Source: Parashewanella curva | GTDB lineage: Bacteria > Pseudomonadota > Gammaproteobacteria > Enterobacterales > Shewanellaceae | Reading direction: 5' to 3' | Assembly (NCBI RefSeq): GCF_003675895.1 | Contig: NZ_ML014773.1 | Location: 1-64,000, forward strand | DNA: 64,000 nucleotides | Shown here: piece after piece, positions 55,173-63,411 of the stretch | How positions within the stretch are numbered: position 1 is the stretch's first letter | Layout of the letters: each line of letters opens with the position of its first letter | Position numbers and translations under genes: made by a program | Notes under the pieces: model-generated | The model's database searches: none | The model's input: only the letters and a program-made list of their open reading frames with translations | Told to the model about the DNA's origin: nothing

Positions 55173-55550
55173 CTATTCAGCTGTAACCTCATCAATAGGG
55201 CCTACATCCATACCTTCATAAGCTTCAATATCGTATTCTTTAACCAAGGCAAAAAACTCTTGATTTCGCATATGTAATGATTCTACCGAATGCTTTTCTT
55301 CCATATCGACGCGTAAATAAATCAAATCCGGATTTTCATCATCTGCAGCGGCTTCAATAAAGCCAATTGGTTCGTATCCTTCACTTTCAAGGTGACTACC
55401 AAGGTTTGTCAGCTTCTGTTCACTGGTATCACCAAAAAAGTACGACCAACGACACACTTCATCAATATTAAAGTTCGCTTCTGCTTGTTGGGTAAACTCT
55501 CGAGTTTCGGCAAAAAATGCCTCAAGGGTTTCTTTACTAATTTCAGACAT
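55173..55550 (-). CDS. RraB-family (RNase E regulator-like) protein
   Basis: A 125-aa acidic protein. The central and C-terminal signature WSYFFGDTSEQKL, YEPIGFIEA, YLRVDMEEKHSVESL and IEAYEGMDVGPI is typical of the RraB/DUF1260 family. RraB proper inhibits RNase E; this shorter member differs from E. coli RraB, so regulation of RNase E is a guess. It ends 3 bp from the convergent 572-aa gene. Confidence 0.8.
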   Translation of the reverse strand: MSEISKETLEAFFAETREFTQQAEANFNIDEVCRWSYFFGDTSEQKLTNLGSHLESEGYEPIGFIEAAADDENPDLIYLRVDMEEKHSVESLHMRNQEFFALVKEYDIEAYEGMDVGPIDEVTAE

Positions 55551-55597
55551 CTAATAAATACCTAATTAACCTTTATAGTCCGGTGAAGAATACCATC

Positions 55598-55822
55598 TTA
55601 TTTGGAGTGCAAAAAGCACATCAGCTCTGACTCTAATCCATTAAGCTTAATTTCATACATTAATGCTAACTGCTCACCTAATTTCCCATTAGGAAACCCT
55701 TTTTGCTTGAACCATACTAAGTAAGGTTCAGGTAACAATAACAGAGGTGTACCTGCGTACTTACCGAATGGCATTTTTTGATTGATGGCATCGATTAATT
55801 GATGTCCCACAGAGTCGTTCAT
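55598..55822 (-). CDS. DUF3820 family protein
   Basis: About 74 aa from the ATG at 55822 (MNDSVGHQLIDAINQKMPFG); a longer frame from 55882 would run into the terminator hairpin at 55873-55900 and is less likely. The motif MPFGKYAGTPLLLLPEPYLVWF is the family signature, and QKGFPNGKLGEQLALMYEIK follows. DUF3820 proteins are small and of unknown function, sometimes linked to nucleic-acid enzymes. Confidence 0.82.
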   Translation of the reverse strand: MNDSVGHQLIDAINQKMPFGKYAGTPLLLLPEPYLVWFKQKGFPNGKLGEQLALMYEIKLNGLESELMCFLHSK

Positions 55823-55872
55823 AGAAATGTTAGAATTAATGATGAATTGCCATACTGTAACGACAATAAACT

Positions 55873-55900
55873 GATGATCCAACCTTAAGGTTGGATCATC
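55873..55900 (-). terminator. Perfect palindrome after the sonM-sonA-GGDEF operon
   Basis: A 28-base perfect palindrome (12-bp arms GATGATCCAACC and a TTAA centre) lies 8 bp after the GGDEF-type gene. On the minus strand only AGTTTATTG follows, so it is a weak intrinsic terminator or a regulator-binding site. Confidence 0.65.
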
Positions 55901-55907
55901 TTAAGAG

Positions 55908-57746
55908 TTAAGGGATTAATTTACCTGCAGGCCCCATTAGCTTAGGATCGATGAACTGCACAAAACGCATCTGGCGATTGCATTCTATATTCTGATTATC
56001 AATATCTTCAGAATATGGTATCAATTTATTGCCACCTAATTTTTTTGCTTCATCAAGAGCTGCACTTGCATGAGAAGTAGCATCGTAAAATGCATTTTTA
56101 TCTAACCCTCGCTCAAGTATGTCGTACCCAATGCTGGCTCTAACCTGAAATGGTAATTGTTTGAAACTACCATGAATATTGCCAATATTTGTAAATATTT
56201 CTTCCAAAGATTGAGCAACTTGCTTCTGATTATCACATAAAAAATACACATAAAAACGATTAAAATCGTCACGATAGGCTCTACCTTTACCAACACAGTT
56301 TTTAAGCAAGGTAGCGACATCTTTTAAAATTTGGTTTCCAACATATTCACCATAATGATCTTTAAGCTGCATGATGTTATCGAGTTCAATTATCGCTACA
56401 CCAAAACCTTCCTTAGTTTTATCTGAGTGCTGATAGGTTTTCCAACCCCGTATGCTACCATCTGCCGTCTTCGCTAAACCCGTCACTTTATCCCTGAGAT
56501 TATGAAGAACTAGCGCAATTCCAACAGCCCAGCTTCCAATAAGTAAGCCAAGCAAAATAACAATTACTGTGTCCCTATATCTTTCATCTGCCTCTAAGGT
56601 TTCGATTTTTCGACGGTGCTTCAATTCAAGTCCAGAAATCATATAACCACGACTTTCTGCAAACATCAGATCACGCTCAAGTTCTTCAAAGTTAAACTTA
56701 GCAGATTCAACGGCAAGCCTTTTAGCCTTTGCATCATCAAATAACCAGTTACGGTAAAACTGCTCTTTTTGAGAATGATGATAAGCTTTTTGATAAGCTT
56801 TTTTTTGATAGGCAATTTCACCTAAAACTTGATGAGCCGTTTGCTTAGCCCCATAAAGACTAACCCCATCAGGTTGCTCTACAACACTCATCGCATATTC
56901 ATAAGACTTATCAAGTTGATTTAACCCTTTATAAGCCAAAGCTTCATTGACTTTAACGGTGTGCATTTCAAGTGAATAGTTTAGCTTTTTATAAATTGAT
57001 TTAGCTTTTGCTAAATCATCAAGTCCTAAGGCAAACTGACCAGTGTCAATATTCATTTGCCCCATGATTCTATAGCTTAAACCATGTAAAACCAGTGTCT
57101 GCTGGCCCTCACATTTATTTATTATGCTATTTAAAGCGCTTTTTGCTTTTTGGACTTCATTAAGCTCCTTAAGCCTAGCCGCTAGAAAAAAGTCAACCAA
57201 ACATTCCTGAAATACATATTTCCCATTAGAAATTTCTTTTAATCTTTCACCATAATACTTTACGTAGTCCAGTGCCGAAAGGTTATGAAATAAATTCATC
57301 AACTGTATATAGACATTTACTTGTATTGAAATATCTGGAACTGAATAGATGATTTCTAACTGTTTTTTTGCAACTGCAAGAGCTTCTGTATAATTATGCG
57401 TCGTCAAGTAAACGGAATTCAGGTTTTGATAAATACTAATTTTTTGAGCTCTATTTTCCGCATTACTCTCTGCTTCTGCTAGTAGCTTTTGTGCTAAGTT
57501 GTACTCTCCAGAATAGATTTCACTGGTAGCTTTAATGATCAACAAATCAACTTTTTGTTCGTTTGTTATTGAATTTAACTTTAAGAGTCTATCAACTTCT
57601 TTTTTTACATATAAGACATCTGTATTTATTAATGATTGTAATTTCGAAATATCTTGTGGGGACAAACTTTCTCTTTCATGAGAATGAGCAAAACCAGCCA
57701 CCAGAATGGTGGCTGTTAATATAAAACTGATTACACTACTTTTCAT
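55908..57746 (-). CDS. TPR sensor with one membrane helix and a degenerate GGDEF domain
   Basis: A 612-aa protein. A signal peptide (1-22), periplasmic TPR-like repeats (about 30-340), a coiled stretch, a transmembrane helix (about 390-412) and a cytoplasmic GGDEF-fold (about 425-600) occur in order. The GGDEF signature is replaced by AYRDDFNRF near residue 488, so the cyclase site is probably dead; the domain may bind c-di-GMP or another ligand. The ATG lies inside the last codons of the upstream sonA-like gene (11-bp overlap) with no binding site, which implies coupled translation. Its link to a RiPP precursor is unexplained. Confidence 0.87.
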   Translation of the reverse strand: MKSSVISFILTATILVAGFAHSHERESLSPQDISKLQSLINTDVLYVKKEVDRLLKLNSITNEQKVDLLIIKATSEIYSGEYNLAQKLLAEAESNAENRAQKISIYQNLNSVYLTTHNYTEALAVAKKQLEIIYSVPDISIQVNVYIQLMNLFHNLSALDYVKYYGERLKEISNGKYVFQECLVDFFLAARLKELNEVQKAKSALNSIINKCEGQQTLVLHGLSYRIMGQMNIDTGQFALGLDDLAKAKSIYKKLNYSLEMHTVKVNEALAYKGLNQLDKSYEYAMSVVEQPDGVSLYGAKQTAHQVLGEIAYQKKAYQKAYHHSQKEQFYRNWLFDDAKAKRLAVESAKFNFEELERDLMFAESRGYMISGLELKHRRKIETLEADERYRDTVIVILLGLLIGSWAVGIALVLHNLRDKVTGLAKTADGSIRGWKTYQHSDKTKEGFGVAIIELDNIMQLKDHYGEYVGNQILKDVATLLKNCVGKGRAYRDDFNRFYVYFLCDNQKQVAQSLEEIFTNIGNIHGSFKQLPFQVRASIGYDILERGLDKNAFYDATSHASAALDEAKKLGGNKLIPYSEDIDNQNIECNRQMRFVQFIDPKLMGPAGKLIP

Positions 57747-57945
57747 TAGGGCTTAATATAAAAATAATAAAATTAGTTTGTTGAAAATTTGATGAATCTT
57801 TTATTTTAGACAAATCACCACTCAGCATCGCTGAAATTTCTTCATCTGTCAGCCCATAACTTTCCATGATCTCTTTTGGGTTCTTTTTATAACGTTCACA
57901 TAATTCTGTATCTTCACCCAATTGAGTTAAAAACTTATCTAACAT
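57736..57945 (-). CDS. Split-borosin precursor peptide (SonA-like)
   Basis: A 69-aa peptide. Residues 1-50 form an acidic helical domain (FLTQLGEDTELCERYKKNP, IMESYGLTDEEISAMLSGD) matching the borosin-binding domain of SonA of Shewanella oneidensis. Residues 51-58 are a polar linker and 59-64 a hydrophobic core FIIFIL, followed by SPNEK. The core backbone would be alpha-N-methylated by the adjacent methyltransferase. GGAGGG precedes the ATG by 5 bases. It lies 32 bp after the sonM-like gene. Which core residues are methylated is unknown here; the known SonA is methylated at two hydrophobic positions. Confidence 0.88.
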   Translation of the reverse strand: MLDKFLTQLGEDTELCERYKKNPKEIMESYGLTDEEISAMLSGDLSKIKDSSNFQQTNFIIFILSPNEK

Positions 57946-57977
57946 ATACCCTCCATTATTATCAGATTAAAATATTT

Positions 57978-58769
57978 TTACCCTATATCACTTGGAGTAA
58001 TCCCAAGCTTACTTAAGACCTTCAAATTAAATTCCAATTTTTTTGCAGGTGGAACTAACAAAGTACTAATACAAGTTAGATCAGCAAAAGGCAGATCTTT
58101 TAATTGAAGTCGTTCAATTCTTGGTTGGAACATAGGTAAATTAGCCGCTTCATAAATCACAACCTCATGCTCGAGTGGGTACCATTCATTTAATTGTTCA
58201 ACCAAAATTTGTAAACGATCTGAATTGGTATGAAATTCGGTAAGAGTATGCTCACCAGCAATACCTATTTGCCACAACAACATATGAGTGGTTGGATCTG
58301 GCGTATGCTGATAAAACATAAATTGACTGGCTTCAAAGCTTTGGTGACCCGAATTACCAGGATCGATACCTAAATCAGCCCACAAACAAGCTTCGGCTGA
58401 AATGCCTGGCTCCATATGAGCATCAAAGCCTTCTTTTCGAAGTTGATCTATTGCGAGGTGAGAAATACAGGCAAAAATTCCAGGGTGACCATAAAGCGCA
58501 CAAACGACTTTTTTACCCTCTTTAACCGCTTGGCAAATGACAGCAACCATTTCACTGTATGTATCTCGGCGATTTTTAACTTCGCCCTCTTGAGCGTAGT
58601 AAGGCTGCAAATTCACGACATTAGCATTAAGTCGCTCTAGCCAGTTTTGAGCAAAACTTTCAGGCATCAATGAAAACACCACATCAGCATGTTCGATATA
58701 GCTTTTACTACGAACACTTATGTGACCAGCCAACTGTAATCCAGTTCCAACACAGACAAGTGAGCCCAC
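57978..58769 (-). CDS. Split-borosin alpha-N-methyltransferase (SonM-like)
   Basis: A 263-aa SAM-dependent methylase of the tetrapyrrole-methylase fold. It has an N-terminal VCVGTGLQLAGHISVRS, the loop ALYGHPGIFAC (about 94-104) and EPGISAEACLW (about 122-132). The residues reported as catalytic in borosin methyltransferases are present as Tyr58, Arg67 and Tyr71 in the segment YYAQEGEVKNRRDTY. The start is GTG at 58769 with GAGG about 7 bases upstream. It acts on the separate SonA-like peptide rather than a fused substrate. The sonM-sonA-GGDEF genes form one minus-strand operon. Confidence 0.9.
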   Translation of the reverse strand: MGSLVCVGTGLQLAGHISVRSKSYIEHADVVFSLMPESFAQNWLERLNANVVNLQPYYAQEGEVKNRRDTYSEMVAVICQAVKEGKKVVCALYGHPGIFACISHLAIDQLRKEGFDAHMEPGISAEACLWADLGIDPGNSGHQSFEASQFMFYQHTPDPTTHMLLWQIGIAGEHTLTEFHTNSDRLQILVEQLNEWYPLEHEVVIYEAANLPMFQPRIERLQLKDLPFADLTCISTLLVPPAKKLEFNLKVLSKLGITPSDIG

Positions 58770-59108
58770 TCAGCACCTCTTTCGTAACACTGATGTTACA
58801 TTCTATATTTCAAAAGGCGTAAGCTACATAAAATAGAATAAATACACAACACAATTTTTACAATAAAATCATCAGGTAAAATGTGAACGCTCAAAATCAC
58901 ACACCGCAAATATGTTATTTATTTGCTAATTAAGAATATCTATACATTGTAAATATGCATTCCGTAATATATGAAAATAAAATGGCTAGATGAACGAGTT
59001 TTCAATAAATGAAATGAACTTATCAGCAATATGCCACTCCAAAGCCTCATTGCCCTTGTAATCATAAGGATAGCTTGGGTATGATTGCCCAAATAATTAG
59101 ACAAAGCC
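58770..59108. other. 339-bp divergent intergenic region between the borosin operon and bamE
   Basis: AT-rich, without a convincing coding sequence. It must hold the promoters of the borosin operon (leftward) and bamE (rightward). The only clear structure is the GTAACA-CTGA-TGTTAC palindrome at 58784-58799. No typical -35/-10 pair stands out by eye. Confidence 0.6.
58784..58799. promoter_or_regulatory. Palindrome in the leader of the borosin operon
   Basis: GTAACA-CTGA-TGTTAC, a perfect 6+4+6 inverted repeat, 15 bases upstream of the GTG start of the sonM-like gene, just ahead of its ribosome binding site. It is a candidate operator or mRNA hairpin. Confidence 0.55.
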
Positions 59109-59117
59109 GTGGTTGGT

Positions 59118-59516
59118 ATGATCAATAAAAAACAAGGATTGACCCTTTTGAGCGCAGCAGCGCTTTCAGTTTCATTGAGTGCTTGTAGTGTGTTTGATTG
59201 GTTGATCTATAAACCAGATGTTGCTCAGGGCAACTACATGGATCAATTGCAAGTTGATAAACTGCGCATTGATATGACCAAAGCCCAAGCTGAATACGTA
59301 CTTGGCCACCCAGTTTTACGCGATAGCTTTGCAGACAATACTTGGTACTATGTTTACCACTTCAAAAGTGGACGTGATGCAAGCGTCATTCATAAAGAAC
59401 TCATTTTACACTTTAAAAATGATAAGCTATCAAAAGTTACAGGGGATTATGAATTAAGCAAAGAATTCAATACCCCCCTAGAGCAAAGTCAGTTACCTTC
59501 TCAAACTCAAAAGTAG
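59118..59516 (+). CDS. bamE: Outer-membrane assembly lipoprotein BamE
   Basis: About 132 aa with a signal ending in the lipobox SLSAC (Cys about 23) and the SmpA/OmlA domain: YKPDVAQGNYMDQLQVDKL, GMTKAQ-like DMTKAQAEYVLGHPVL and WYYVYHF. BamE is a BAM-complex lipoprotein. ATG at 59118 is chosen; a GTG at 59109 would add three residues. It is convergent with rnfH across a terminator and belongs to the usual bamE/rnfH/ratA/smpB cluster. Confidence 0.94.
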   Translation: MINKKQGLTLLSAAALSVSLSACSVFDWLIYKPDVAQGNYMDQLQVDKLRIDMTKAQAEYVLGHPVLRDSFADNTWYYVYHFKSGRDASVIHKELILHFKNDKLSKVTGDYELSKEFNTPLEQSQLPSQTQK

Positions 59517-59524
59517 TCATTCAT

Positions 59525-59546
59525 GCGGCTGAAATTCAGCCGCCTT
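59525..59546. terminator. Bidirectional hairpin between bamE and rnfH
   Basis: Stem GCGGCTGA / TCAGCCGC with a 2-base centre, followed by CTTTC; it lies between the two convergent genes. Confidence 0.65.
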
Positions 59547-59561
59547 TCAAAGACTACGATA

Positions 59562-59897
59562 TTATTTGATTTTACTGCCAGTGGTTTTATTGGCTCGTCC
59601 TTCTTGAACTGCTTTTTCAGCTCGACGACGACGTACATCTTTAGGATCGGCAATTAAAGGACGATAAATCTCTAGTCGTTCTCCGGCTTCCATCACTCTA
59701 TCTGGTTTAATTAAGTTACTGAATATCCCTAGTTTGACATTATCGTAGTCAATTTCAGGAAAAAAAGTTTGCATACCACTTTGTTTTAGAACTTCAATAG
59801 CCGTGGCTCCGAGTCTCGCATTCACTGAAATAATTTTTTGCTGCTTTGGTAATGCATAAACCACATCAATCATAATGTGTTCAGGCTCGTGATTCAT
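59562..59897 (-). CDS. rnfH: RnfH-family ubiquitin-like protein (RatB)
   Basis: A 111-aa protein of the RnfH/UPF0125 beta-grasp family. It has IDVVYALPKQQKIISV, GIFSNLIKPDRVMEAGERLE and IYRPLIADPKDVRRRRAEKA, the hallmark C-terminal segment. Function unclear; always next to ratA. Its start is 2 bp from the ratA stop. Confidence 0.92.
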   Translation of the reverse strand: MNHEPEHIMIDVVYALPKQQKIISVNARLGATAIEVLKQSGMQTFFPEIDYDNVKLGIFSNLIKPDRVMEAGERLEIYRPLIADPKDVRRRRAEKAVQEGRANKTTGSKIK

Positions 59898-59899
59898 GA

Positions 59900-60334
59900 T
59901 TAAACTCCGTAAACAACTTTGGCTCGCTGGGTAAAGGCCGTAACCATAGAACCCATCAATTCTTTGAACACTTTATTAAAAGCAAAATCAATCAATGAAC
60001 TAGAAAATTCAAAATCTAACTCAAACTCAACTTTACATGCGTCTTCTGCAAGTTCTATAAACTTCCATTCACCATTCAAATACTTAAATGGCCCATTCTC
60101 TAACTCTAGTTTTATAGACTTGCCAGAAATTAAAACATTACGCGTAGTAAATGTCTTTTTCATTCCTGCTTTACTGACATCGACCGATGCAACCATGCTT
60201 TCATCATCACAACTTATCACTTTACCACCAACGCAACCGGGTAAAAATTCTTTATATGATTCAACATCGTTAACCAATTCATACATCTGCATAGCACTGT
60301 ATCGAACCAGCATACTTCGAGCGATAATAGGCAT
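59900..60334 (-). CDS. ratA: RatA-type START-domain protein (ribosome-association toxin/CoQ10-binding)
   Basis: About 144 aa. Start MPIIARSMLVRYSAMQMYEL at 60334, chosen over 60391 because of a GGA site and family length. It has VNDVESYKEFLPGCVGGKV and PFKYLNGEWKF, characteristic of the RatA/COQ10 family. E. coli RatA blocks 70S association; other members bind ubiquinone. It is divergent from smpB, with ratA-rnfH forming a two-gene operon. Confidence 0.93.
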   Translation of the reverse strand: MPIIARSMLVRYSAMQMYELVNDVESYKEFLPGCVGGKVISCDDESMVASVDVSKAGMKKTFTTRNVLISGKSIKLELENGPFKYLNGEWKFIELAEDACKVEFELDFEFSSSLIDFAFNKVFKELMGSMVTAFTQRAKVVYGV

Positions 60335-60445
60335 GACATTCCAAAAGTAAAAATTTTGCCAAGATTTTACCACGAATACCAAAAATCTCATCTACATCAA
60401 GTGAATCCAATTTAACAATTCTGTTTAGAAGCGTATAATGCCCCC

Positions 60446-60934
60446 ATGGGAAAGAAAAAATCAAAACAAGCCGCGCCCGGAAGTATTGTCCGTAACAAGC
60501 GCGCCACCTTCGAATTCAAAATCGAAGAGAAAATTGAAGCAGGTCTTGAGCTACAAGGCTGGGAAGTAAAATCACTCCGTATGGGTAAAGTGACTCTTGC
60601 TGACACCTACGTATTCATTAAAGAAGGTGAATGCTGGATGCATGGTTGCACCATCACTCCTTTGAATACGGCTTCTACTCATACCTACTGCGAACCTGCT
60701 CGCCTGAAAAAACTGCTACTTAAGCGCCGAGAAATCGACAAACTTGAAGGTTTAGTTGATCGCCAAGGTTACACCATCGTCCCTCTATCTCTATATTGGA
60801 GAAAAGGTGCATGGGTAAAAGTGGAGATTGGTTTAGGTAAAGGTAAGAAAGAACACGATAAGCGTGATGCCAGCAAAGAGCGTGATTGGCAACGCGAAAA
60901 ATCACGAACCTTAAAAGACTCGTTAAAAAAGTAA
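60446..60934 (+). CDS. smpB: SsrA-binding protein SmpB
   Basis: A 162-aa OB-fold protein of full length. It shows [39 protein letters not shown], and a basic C-terminal tail ([19 protein letters not shown]). It binds tmRNA and the stalled ribosome for trans-translation. The tmRNA gene follows 84 bp downstream. Confidence 0.98.
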   Translation: MGKKKSKQAAPGSIVRNKRATFEFKIEEKIEAGLELQGWEVKSLRMGKVTLADTYVFIKEGECWMHGCTITPLNTASTHTYCEPARLKKLLLKRREIDKLEGLVDRQGYTIVPLSLYWRKGAWVKVEIGLGKGKKEHDKRDASKERDWQREKSRTLKDSLKK

Positions 60935-61003
60935 ACTGCTGAATTAACGAACACTTAATCCTATACCTTTTAATAACTTCTGGCTGAGGTAAACTTTAAT
61001 AGG

Positions 61004-61009
61004 TATACT
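61004..61009 (+). promoter_or_regulatory. ssrA: -10 element of the tmRNA promoter
   Basis: TATACT lies 9 bases ahead of the mature 5' end. A weak -35 (TGGCTG near 60981) is 17 bases upstream. Confidence 0.55.
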
Positions 61010-61018
61010 TTAAAGTCT

Positions 61019-61373
61019 GGGGGCGATTAGGATTCGACAGGATTCACGAAACCCTGGGAGCATGTCGAGGGGCGGTTGGCCTCGTAAAAAGCCGCAAAGT
61101 TATAGTTGCAAACGACGATAACATCTCTCTAGCAGCTTAGGCTAGCTAGCCATCCTGCTCACGTTTCTCAAATGGGCAGAGTATTTGGATGGTCATCTCA
61201 CATTTGATAGCGAGGGAACCTTGTTTGGGGGTGAACCGCGAAACAGTACCAAACTCGCCTGAGAAAATCCTGTCTTTCGGAGTTTCTTCAGGTTAACCAA
61301 TAGAAAGACTAAACATGTAGCGCCTTGGATGTAGGCTTTCTGGACGGGGGTTCAAATCCCCCCGCCTCCACCA
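61019..61373 (+). ncRNA. ssrA: tmRNA (SsrA)
   Basis: The 5' end GGGGGCGATTAGGATTCGAC pairs with the 3' CGCCTCCACCA through a 7-bp acceptor stem (GGGGGCG with CGCCTCC). The T-arm GGGGTTCAAATCCCC and encoded CCA are present. The resume codon GCA at 61108 opens the tag frame 61108-61140, which encodes ANDDNISLAA followed by TAG. Length 355 nt is normal. It works with SmpB next door. Confidence 0.97.
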
Positions 61374-61381
61374 AATAAAAC

Positions 61382-61413
61382 AAAGACTTAGCTCATCGAG
61401 CTAGGTCTTTTTT
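61382..61413 (+). terminator. ssrA: Terminator of the tmRNA gene
   Basis: Stem AAAGACttAGCTC / GAGCTagGTCTTT (two mismatched positions) followed by TTTTCTTTTTA. Confidence 0.85.
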
Positions 61414-61499
61414 CTTTTTATGTCCACCAAGTGTCCACACAGCAAAAAGTTTTTGGAAAAAAGATCTCGTAAGTGTTTTTTCAATGGCTCTGAAAATCA

Positions 61500-62258
61500 T
61501 TATTGGAAAATCGATTGAAAAGATTTTTCCTCTTTTATCCGAACTAAACTTTTCTCAAAATGACTGTACATATTTTCAAATATAAAATTACCCATACTGA
61601 TCCGTTTTACCCCAATTTCATTGAGTTTTTGAAAATGAGGTAAGCTTGGCATACACATTACATTTACTGGTAACCCTGTGGTAGAAACCACACTGATAAT
61701 ATCGCTTTCCTCAACGATACAGGGAATGAACATCCCATCAGCTCCAGACTCTTCATAAAGCCGGATTCGTTTAAGCGTTTCAGCTAACGGCTCTTCAACT
61801 GGAATTAAGAACGTATCAGTACGTACATTGATGAAAATTGGTAAATCGAGTTCTGATAAGGTCTGCTTTATTCGGGAAACCAATTCGGAAAACTCAATTG
61901 GATCTTTCAGTAACCTTTTTTCTTCAACAACACTATCTTCGATATTTATTCCAACTACCCCAACTCTAGCTAAGGCTACAATGTTATCGATTATCTCTTG
62001 TGGTTCTCGGCTATAACCAGCCTCAATATCGACAGTCAGTGGAAGTGAAGTTTGAGTGATGATATTTTTTGCTAGGGATACAAGTTCTGAAAACGGGATA
62101 TTTTCACCATCTTCAACACCACGAGATTTCGCAATTGCAGCGCTAGAAGTTCCAATAGCACTATAGCCAGATTTGGCTGCTAACTGAGCACTAAACACAT
62201 CCCAAACATTTGCTACCAGTAAAGCATTGCTTTGATAATGAAGTTCTTTAAATTCCAT
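61500..62258 (-). CDS. Isocitrate lyase/PEP-mutase superfamily enzyme
   Basis: A 252-aa TIM-barrel protein. It has LLVANVWDVFSAQLAAKSGY and IGTSSAAIAKSRG, the acidic metal-binding region LTVDIEAGYS (about 74-83), INIEDSVVEE (about 104-113) and NVRTDTFL (about 144-151). It lacks the KKCGH motif of isocitrate lyase. It is most like oxaloacetate decarboxylase or carboxy-PEP mutase-type proteins; the substrate is unknown. First gene of an accessory segment beyond tmRNA. Confidence 0.85.
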   Translation of the reverse strand: MEFKELHYQSNALLVANVWDVFSAQLAAKSGYSAIGTSSAAIAKSRGVEDGENIPFSELVSLAKNIITQTSLPLTVDIEAGYSREPQEIIDNIVALARVGVVGINIEDSVVEEKRLLKDPIEFSELVSRIKQTLSELDLPIFINVRTDTFLIPVEEPLAETLKRIRLYEESGADGMFIPCIVEESDIISVVSTTGLPVNVMCMPSLPHFQKLNEIGVKRISMGNFIFENMYSHFEKSLVRIKEEKSFQSIFQ

Positions 62259-62386
62259 GTTGCTTCCTTCTTCAATTGAGATGGGAACAATATGAAATTT
62301 AAGGAGTAGCCAGCAACCGAAAAATTGACAGGTATTTTTTTAAACGCAGCCTTTCATTCGAACAACATAATTTCATTGCGCCTTTA

Positions 62387-63160
62387 TTATGAGGGTAGAA
62401 CATTCCTGCACCTCGGAAACGAACTACAGCCCCAAAACTCATTACCAGCATTCTTACCTTTTGCAGCTTTTCTTAGCACCATATCTGAACCACATTTAGA
62501 GCAAGTTTGAACGCTGCTTCTATTACTAACGATTTCTCTTACATGCCTAATGTGCTCAACATTGGTTTTGATACTTGGTTGTAATCGCCCTGATTCAATT
62601 TGCTCGATAAAAGCCGTTACTTGTTCGTTAGTAAAAACTATATCTGTCTTGCTCTTAATGTACTCAACACCACCTCTAGCGAACGTCACGTTTTCAGGCA
62701 TAGGTGTTTTAAAAGCGCTGTCACCTATAAAAATAATGACTGAAAAGATATGTTCTGAATTGATACCTAAACAAGCTTCTAGTGTTTTGGTGTGCTTGTA
62801 ATTTTGATATAATGGATTTTGAAATTTAGATGCGTGTCTGAAAATCTTTTGCGTCCATTGCTTTTGGTTTTCATTACCAAAAATCCAGCCTTTCATGTTC
62901 TTAGTTTCTACTACAAAGATCCCGAGCTGAGACACGATGATATGATCAATCTGGGTTGTGCCGTCAGCTGTAGGCAAGGTGACATTTTTGATCACATGGT
63001 ACTTGCTCTTATCCAAGAAAAGCTTAAACAGCAAATTAACCATCCACTCACCAAGCACGCCTTTAAACCAAGCGGACTTGATGATTGCTATAAAAACAAA
63101 AAACGGGATCAGATACCAAAGCGAACCGAAAATTATCTCAAGGTAAATTGATAAATCCAT
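62387..63160 (-). CDS. NERD-domain protein with C-terminal topoisomerase-type zinc finger
   Basis: A 257-aa protein. An N-terminal helix (about 12-32) anchors it in the membrane. The NERD nuclease-related domain (about 34-150) contains TQIDHIIVSQLGIFVVETKN with the conserved Asp and Glu-x-Lys active-site residues. The C-terminus has a four-cysteine zinc finger CSKCG...WGCSSFPRCRN as in topoisomerase I. NERD proteins are predicted nucleases; the membrane anchor plus DNA-binding finger suggests action on DNA. Role in defence or plasmid biology is inferred. Confidence 0.85.
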   Translation of the reverse strand: MDLSIYLEIIFGSLWYLIPFFVFIAIIKSAWFKGVLGEWMVNLLFKLFLDKSKYHVIKNVTLPTADGTTQIDHIIVSQLGIFVVETKNMKGWIFGNENQKQWTQKIFRHASKFQNPLYQNYKHTKTLEACLGINSEHIFSVIIFIGDSAFKTPMPENVTFARGGVEYIKSKTDIVFTNEQVTAFIEQIESGRLQPSIKTNVEHIRHVREIVSNRSSVQTCSKCGSDMVLRKAAKGKNAGNEFWGCSSFPRCRNVLPS

Positions 63161-63175
63161 TTATAATCAAACCCT

Positions 63176-63337
63176 CTACTCTATACCTGACGAATCTTTT
63201 CTGAAGTAACTTATAATCGTTCCAACCCCGAGTAAAATAAAAATCCAGCCCAAGATTGGATTAGAACTTTCCGCTGAAAACTGCATATAACTATTACAAA
63301 AAAAGAGGCCTGAAACGGGAATTAAGACTTTCTTCAC
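63176..63337 (-). CDS. Small membrane protein, 53 aa
   Basis: The GTG at 63337 is chosen because AAGGAAGG lies just upstream. Sequence MKKVLIPVSGLFFCNSYMQF then a second hydrophobic helix PILGWIFILLGVGTIISYFR near the C-terminus. Two membrane helices, no known family. It follows the NERD gene's upstream region and may be co-transcribed with it. Confidence 0.5.
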   Translation of the reverse strand: MKKVLIPVSGLFFCNSYMQFSAESSNPILGWIFILLGVGTIISYFRKDSSGIE

Positions 63338-63411
63338 AATCCTTCCTTGAAGTGGCAATATTAAAATTTATAAGTGGAGCTGCAAAAGCTTCTGTACACT
63401 CTTACACAGAT

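Noticed and set aside
57978-58769. Plain cobalamin/porphyrin methylase annotation
   Set aside because: The fold is shared, but the Tyr58/Arg67/Tyr71 set and the adjacent SonA-like peptide fit a borosin methyltransferase better.
59919-60350. 143-aa open frame opposite ratA
   Set aside because: Antisense to a conserved RatA gene and rich in Ser/Asn/Leu, a shadow of its codon pattern.
62819-63151. 110-aa open frame opposite the NERD gene
   Set aside because: Antisense to a gene with clear NERD active-site residues and no binding site of its own.
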